Assembly (NCBI GenBank): GCA_019787685.1
Contig: JAHNUO010000014.1
Coordinates: 310,001 to 374,000, forward strand
Source of the DNA: Chiua virens
Lineage: Eukaryota; Basidiomycota; Agaricomycetes; Boletales; Boletaceae
DNA length: 64,000 nt
Direction: 5' to 3'
Shown: one piece after another, positions 60,416 through 64,000 of the stretch
How the letters are laid out: each line of letters opens with the position of its first letter
Position numbering within the stretch: the stretch's first letter is position 1
Notes under the pieces: model-generated
Seen by the model: the letters and a program-made list of their open reading frames with translations, nothing else
Database searches by the model: none
What the model was told of the DNA's origin: nothing
Position numbers and translations under genes: made by a program

Positions 60416-61860
60416 AATTCGGAAGCACGCATTGAAATCTGTAGCGTGCGTGAAAGTACCATGGGCCCATCATCCTCTGTTCACTCGTCGACCCTAACTC
60501 ATGATCGACTGCTTTCTGTAATTGAACACGTTCACGATGCATTTTCTCTTCATGAGGACTTATTTTTTTAGAACAGTTTTTTTTTCCCCCCGGAATGTAG
60601 TAGCCCATCGGCACGTCAATTTATGTAGCAAAATGGAGATATCAGACAGGATTTGGGGGAGGAGAACATGTATTTCATGGGATACAGCCATTAGATTCAG
60701 CGAAAAATTTAACTGAAGTGAAGGGAGTCGACCTCTGAATATGGGTGATGGTTCAGGGAAATTCAGTGGAAAAATCCATTGAACTTCAGAGTGGATTGGT
60801 GCCGCTTCAGCGGATTTCTTTCCAATTAAATTCATGTAAGTACCCTGTGAACCCCCGGTCAATATGCACTTAAACCGCCCGCTGAAATTCATTGAATCTA
60901 CTTCCCACAGTGACTAGCTTGCAAAATCTCGGCATCTGCCAATGGTTCTCTTCCCATCGAATATTTTCCGATCTTCGGCAAGATTTGCGAAATGAACTGA
61001 AACGAATCTATTTGATGGATGAACAGACTCGCCGAAAAGACGACAATGTGCATGATGTATGTTATCAAGCCTCACCATTTTTGCATGTTCTAAATATCGT
61101 CCCAGAATCAACTCCCAGCTTCGTCATCGAAGAATGTCGAAGTGTGATTAATCACGTCCAAGTTCGTATGAGTTTCATGTTATAAAGTTTTATAAATCTC
61201 GGGTGGCATCAATCCGCAACAACTAAACACCCAAATTGTACTGTTCGATCCCACAGTTTTCTGTCAATTCAGAGGTGGAGGAGCTGAGTAACTACGAAAC
61301 CCCTCTGTGTACATTTGCCGGTTATAATTTGGGTATTTTATTCTTCTTTCAAAAACAGAAAAATCCTTGTTCGCCCTCAACCTCACCCTTGCACGGAAAA
61401 CATTACAAATCCTTGTGCCCATTCAATGGCACGCACTCCTTTTTGAACCCCTCTCCCCCCGTTCTCACATTGTTCATCATTCTGACCGCGCCGCAGCAAT
61501 CCCCTGAAGCCTTCCACCTATAAGAAGTTTGATTTGTGAATAGGGTAGAACGGTGCCAACAATCATCCTTCCCTTCCTAGTTTTTTTATTCATCCCTTCC
61601 ATGGCCAAACAACATCTTACTTCCTCAGAAGACGCCCCGCATAAAACATTGAGGGTGAAAGAAAATATGTGCCAGTTGATGCCGAATGCGATGTTCAAAA
61701 AACGTCGCCACAGAATGATGGTTGACTTTCGATGTCTGTGCAAAGCCAGTAATCGACTTTAAAGGCATAAAGTTCAGTGTGTTCTGTACCACACCCGACA
61801 AGTGGCAAAACTGATGCGATGACGAAGAAGGCATAAATCAACTACGCCCGCAAAACACGT
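60416..61860. other. arm segment with no identified gene; weak ORFs
   Basis: The first 130 bp after the Rep end could be the start of a helicase linker (VIEHVHDAFSLHEDLFF) but it stops at once. 60730-60830 has several gttcagNNaaattcag/cttcagcgg variants. An ORF at 60892-61185 (FSDLRQDLRNELKRIYLMDEQ) follows an intron-like acceptor and may be coding; family unknown. Mirror: 46523-47967. Confidence 0.4.
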
Positions 61861-61862
61861 CA

Positions 61863-62933
61863 TTCTTCATATACCGTCAAAGAACACATTGGCAAACCTG
61901 ACACGACGTTGCCGGTGCTCTTGCTTGCTTGCGATCTGGAAAAGCGTGACCCCTTAATGCACGCAGAAAAGGGTGTCCTTTGTAACCTTAGGAGCTTGTT
62001 TTCAATAGAATAGATGATCACCTGTTTTCGTCTCCTAATCTGGTCGAATAAACCTCGCTGACACAGCTCAGAACACCCTTTCAACATCCCCTGACAGCGA
62101 ACAAATCATGCCTCGCCATCATGTCCTTGGAAGAGTACTCCAGGAGTATCGTTGCATACTTCCGTGGAGACAGTACGTTCGAAGGACATGTCAACGTGCG
62201 CACTGATCGACGTATGGGAACAGAACGGGGCCCCGGACTTACATCATTTCTTTCTCGGGCGTGAAACTCGTCGCGAGTTCTTTCCACTTCCATTCCCAAT
62301 CGACGATCTCACTGAGGATATCCTTGAAATTACGCTTGATGTAGCACTACAAGACAGTCTAAAAGGATTGATCAAGTGTCCTTACCTACTGCTCAAATGG
62401 CAGGCATATAATAGACAATACGTCGATGTTACACACGACGATTTACAAGCGATTATAGATGCTATTCGAGAGTGAGCATTAAAAACTATTCAATCTGGAA
62501 CTAACACTCGTACCGACCAGATTCAAAGACGATCAGGAACTGCATCTGGGAGAGCGGCGATCAACAAGTTACATGGCATACTATGCAGCTCCACGTAAAT
62601 GGAGTGGACTAACTCAAATACCTGTTCACGAAACGCTAAACGGTAACTTATCTTACCAAAAATGCACGCGCTGTTCCACAATGTGGAAAATGTGGCAACG
62701 CATGTCGTACAACTGGGAGAACGCCATGAAGAGAGACAGTTCGTCTGCATTGTTGACAAGTCATCGCTCAACGAGATCCGTTTTCAATACGCCATTTTTG
62801 GCCTTGAATGAGATTACCTCATCCGCGACCTATCCCGACAAGACATCATGGATGTCACTCGTGTTATTGACATGTACGTTCCCGATCGTGCCATCCCAAC
62901 AATAACTGATCATAAATATATATAAAAACAAAA
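61863..62933 (+). pseudogene. unidentified coding cargo in the Helitron arm (right copy)
   Basis: Protein-like text continues across several frames. GKPDTTLPVLLLACDLEKRD (about 61890) is followed by MSLEEYSRSIVAYFRGDSTF (62120) and ALIDVWEQNGAPDLHHFFLG then FPIDDLTEDILEITLDVALQ (to 62475). A GTGAGC-AG intron (62473-62520) leads to ERRSTSYMAYYAAPRKWSG, ALFHNVENVATHVVQLGER, KSSLNEIRFQYAIFGL, and, after an in-frame TGA, YLIRDLSRQDIMDVTRVID. The hydrophobic/acidic pattern and working splice sites argue for a once-real gene. I do not recognise it. It may be captured host sequence or an extra Helitron ORF. Confidence 0.45.
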
Positions 62934-63196
62934 TGCGGACCACCATCACTTAGACGTCACTCCAACTAACTCAAATTTTTGCGTTCCTTGTCTTCTAATT
63001 TGTACTGTATTATTCGCCTTACTTATTTTCGTTTTGCGTCAATCATTATACATCTCACCTTGTACCTTATGACCACTATCGACGAGGTCCAGGTTTGCCC
63101 GTAGGGCCGCGTGAATTTATTTGAGTAGGGGATTGGTGTCTTGCTTACTAAATATAGTAAGCAGGCCGAGAAGTGATCGAAAAAGGTGGCCAGCTA

Positions 63197-64000
63197 CAGT
63201 TGACTATCTTGTAGTGCATAATGTCAGTCCCCTCATTCTTGTATGCATGGTTATGTTGTATGCACAATGAAATTGTCACACTGTGTGACAAAATGTGAGA
63301 GCTGCATCACATGCGACTAGTGACTTGCAACGAATCAGAACTACTACAGCTGAAGATAGTCCAGAATGGTCTTCTGAACCAGAGAGTCAGACTGAGCCTT
63401 CCTCAAGCAAGCCAAAAGACATCAAAGCTAGTGCTGCAAATTACTCACTTTGTCCTCACTATTCAAGTAGTCCAAGCATAACCATAACTTCTCAAATTTC
63501 TTGCACATGTCAAATCCCTCATGCAACATGATCCTATGTTTCTTGGCACCATCTTTGTCTCCACTGCTCCCACTCATGCACTCTGAGTCTTCTCTACCAG
63601 CCTGAAACTTATTTGCTTTCACCTCAGTGGTGATTACTTTGTTCCTAGCTGGATACTGGTATGGTGAGTGGCCAATCTCCTTCTCCTCAACTGGGTTGGG
63701 CAGGTCTTTGAGTCTAGGTTGTGTTCCATGCACACGTTTCTGCTCAACAAGCTCATCAATGGCCTTGAGAAGGTCAGATTCAGCCTGCGAACTTGGGATT
63801 ATAGCAGCACTCCTAGGTGTTGGTTGACCATTCCAAGGTGGTTTTGGCTGTTGGTTGTGTGGTTTGTGGTGCTCATGAGGCTTCTGCACCTTTTGGGGAG
63901 ATTCATGAGGCACGGAGAGAGGCAACCAGCAGAAATTTACCAACCTGAGTATGCAACTCCATGAAAATTTACATCAACCCCTCAGTCTAACCTAATATGA
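63197..64000. mobile_element. right-arm copy of the TA-flanked transposon (cut by window end)
   Basis: Starts at CAGTTGACTATCTTG after ta 63195-63196 and mirrors 44383-45186. Its outer terminus would lie about 143 bp past the window. Confidence 0.75.

Larger units (their letters stand above)
55835..64000. repeat. right arm of a giant inverted repeat (runs off the window)
   Basis: Reverse complement of 44383-52548. The last base of the window still pairs (64000 with 44383), so the true arm is longer than 8,166 bp. Confidence 0.95.

Overview
The window looks like nuclear DNA of a basidiomycete fungus, most likely an Agaricomycete. A Rhizoctonia/Ceratobasidium-like genome is my guess, not a demonstrated identity. 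The evidence is dense GT-AG introns of about 45-75 nt, eukaryotic housekeeping genes (MED12, LIG4, COQ6, a membrane dipeptidase), Helitron Rep proteins of the fungal type, and families typical of Agaricomycetes (DUF6589-like, HNH-type nuclease, F-box/nucleotidyltransferase-like). I see no rRNA, tRNA or CRISPR array.

Layout. 1-850: 3' end of an unidentified spliced gene. 0.85-4.0 kb: mostly non-coding, with weak gene remnants. 4.0-6.1 kb: a broken MED12 copy. 6.2-8.2 kb: two small hypothetical genes. 8.6-11.8 kb: a disabled Crinkler-type P-loop NTPase. 12.1-13.6 kb: remnant of a CACTA/Plavaka-like transposon ORF (minus). 13.9-14.6 kb: an intact nucleotidyltransferase-like gene. 15.0-18.0 kb: a decayed Helitron Rep. 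18.1-20.2 kb: a truncated DUF6589-like gene (minus). 20.6-21.9 kb: an intact five-exon HNH-nuclease gene. 22.1-25.4 kb: a foldback element and a nested TIR transposon. 25.6-27.1 kb: a Helitron helicase tail followed by an intact three-exon unknown gene. 28.7-29.3 kb: a minisatellite with a repeat terminus. 29.7-33.3 kb: a second, complementary MED12 copy. 33.7-36.2 kb: a dipeptidase pseudogene running into a hAT transposase remnant. 36.6-38.5 kb: two small ORFs with SUMO-interaction-like motifs. 39.2-44.2 kb: LIG4 and COQ6 copies, both damaged.

44.4-64.0 kb is the most striking part. It is a giant inverted repeat: every position x in 44383-52548 pairs with 108383-x in 55835-64000, with only two substitutions noticed and no indel. 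The arms flank a 3.29-kb loop, and the right arm runs off the window end. Each arm holds a decayed Helitron Rep with no helicase, a stretch of unidentified coding cargo, and part of a TA-flanked transposon. The loop holds a minisatellite, a small inverted-terminal element, an O-acetylhomoserine sulfhydrylase pseudogene and a protein-kinase pseudogene.

The window is a graveyard of duplicated host genes remodelled by Helitrons and other transposons. Notable cases are a copy of the COQ6 promoter and first exon forming the leader of the Helitron Rep, two MED12 copies with complementary deletions, and a LIG4 copy with both a duplication and a missing catalytic lysine at its active-site motif. Several genes also carry single-base homopolymer shifts that could be sequencing errors, so each pseudogene call needs checking against raw reads.
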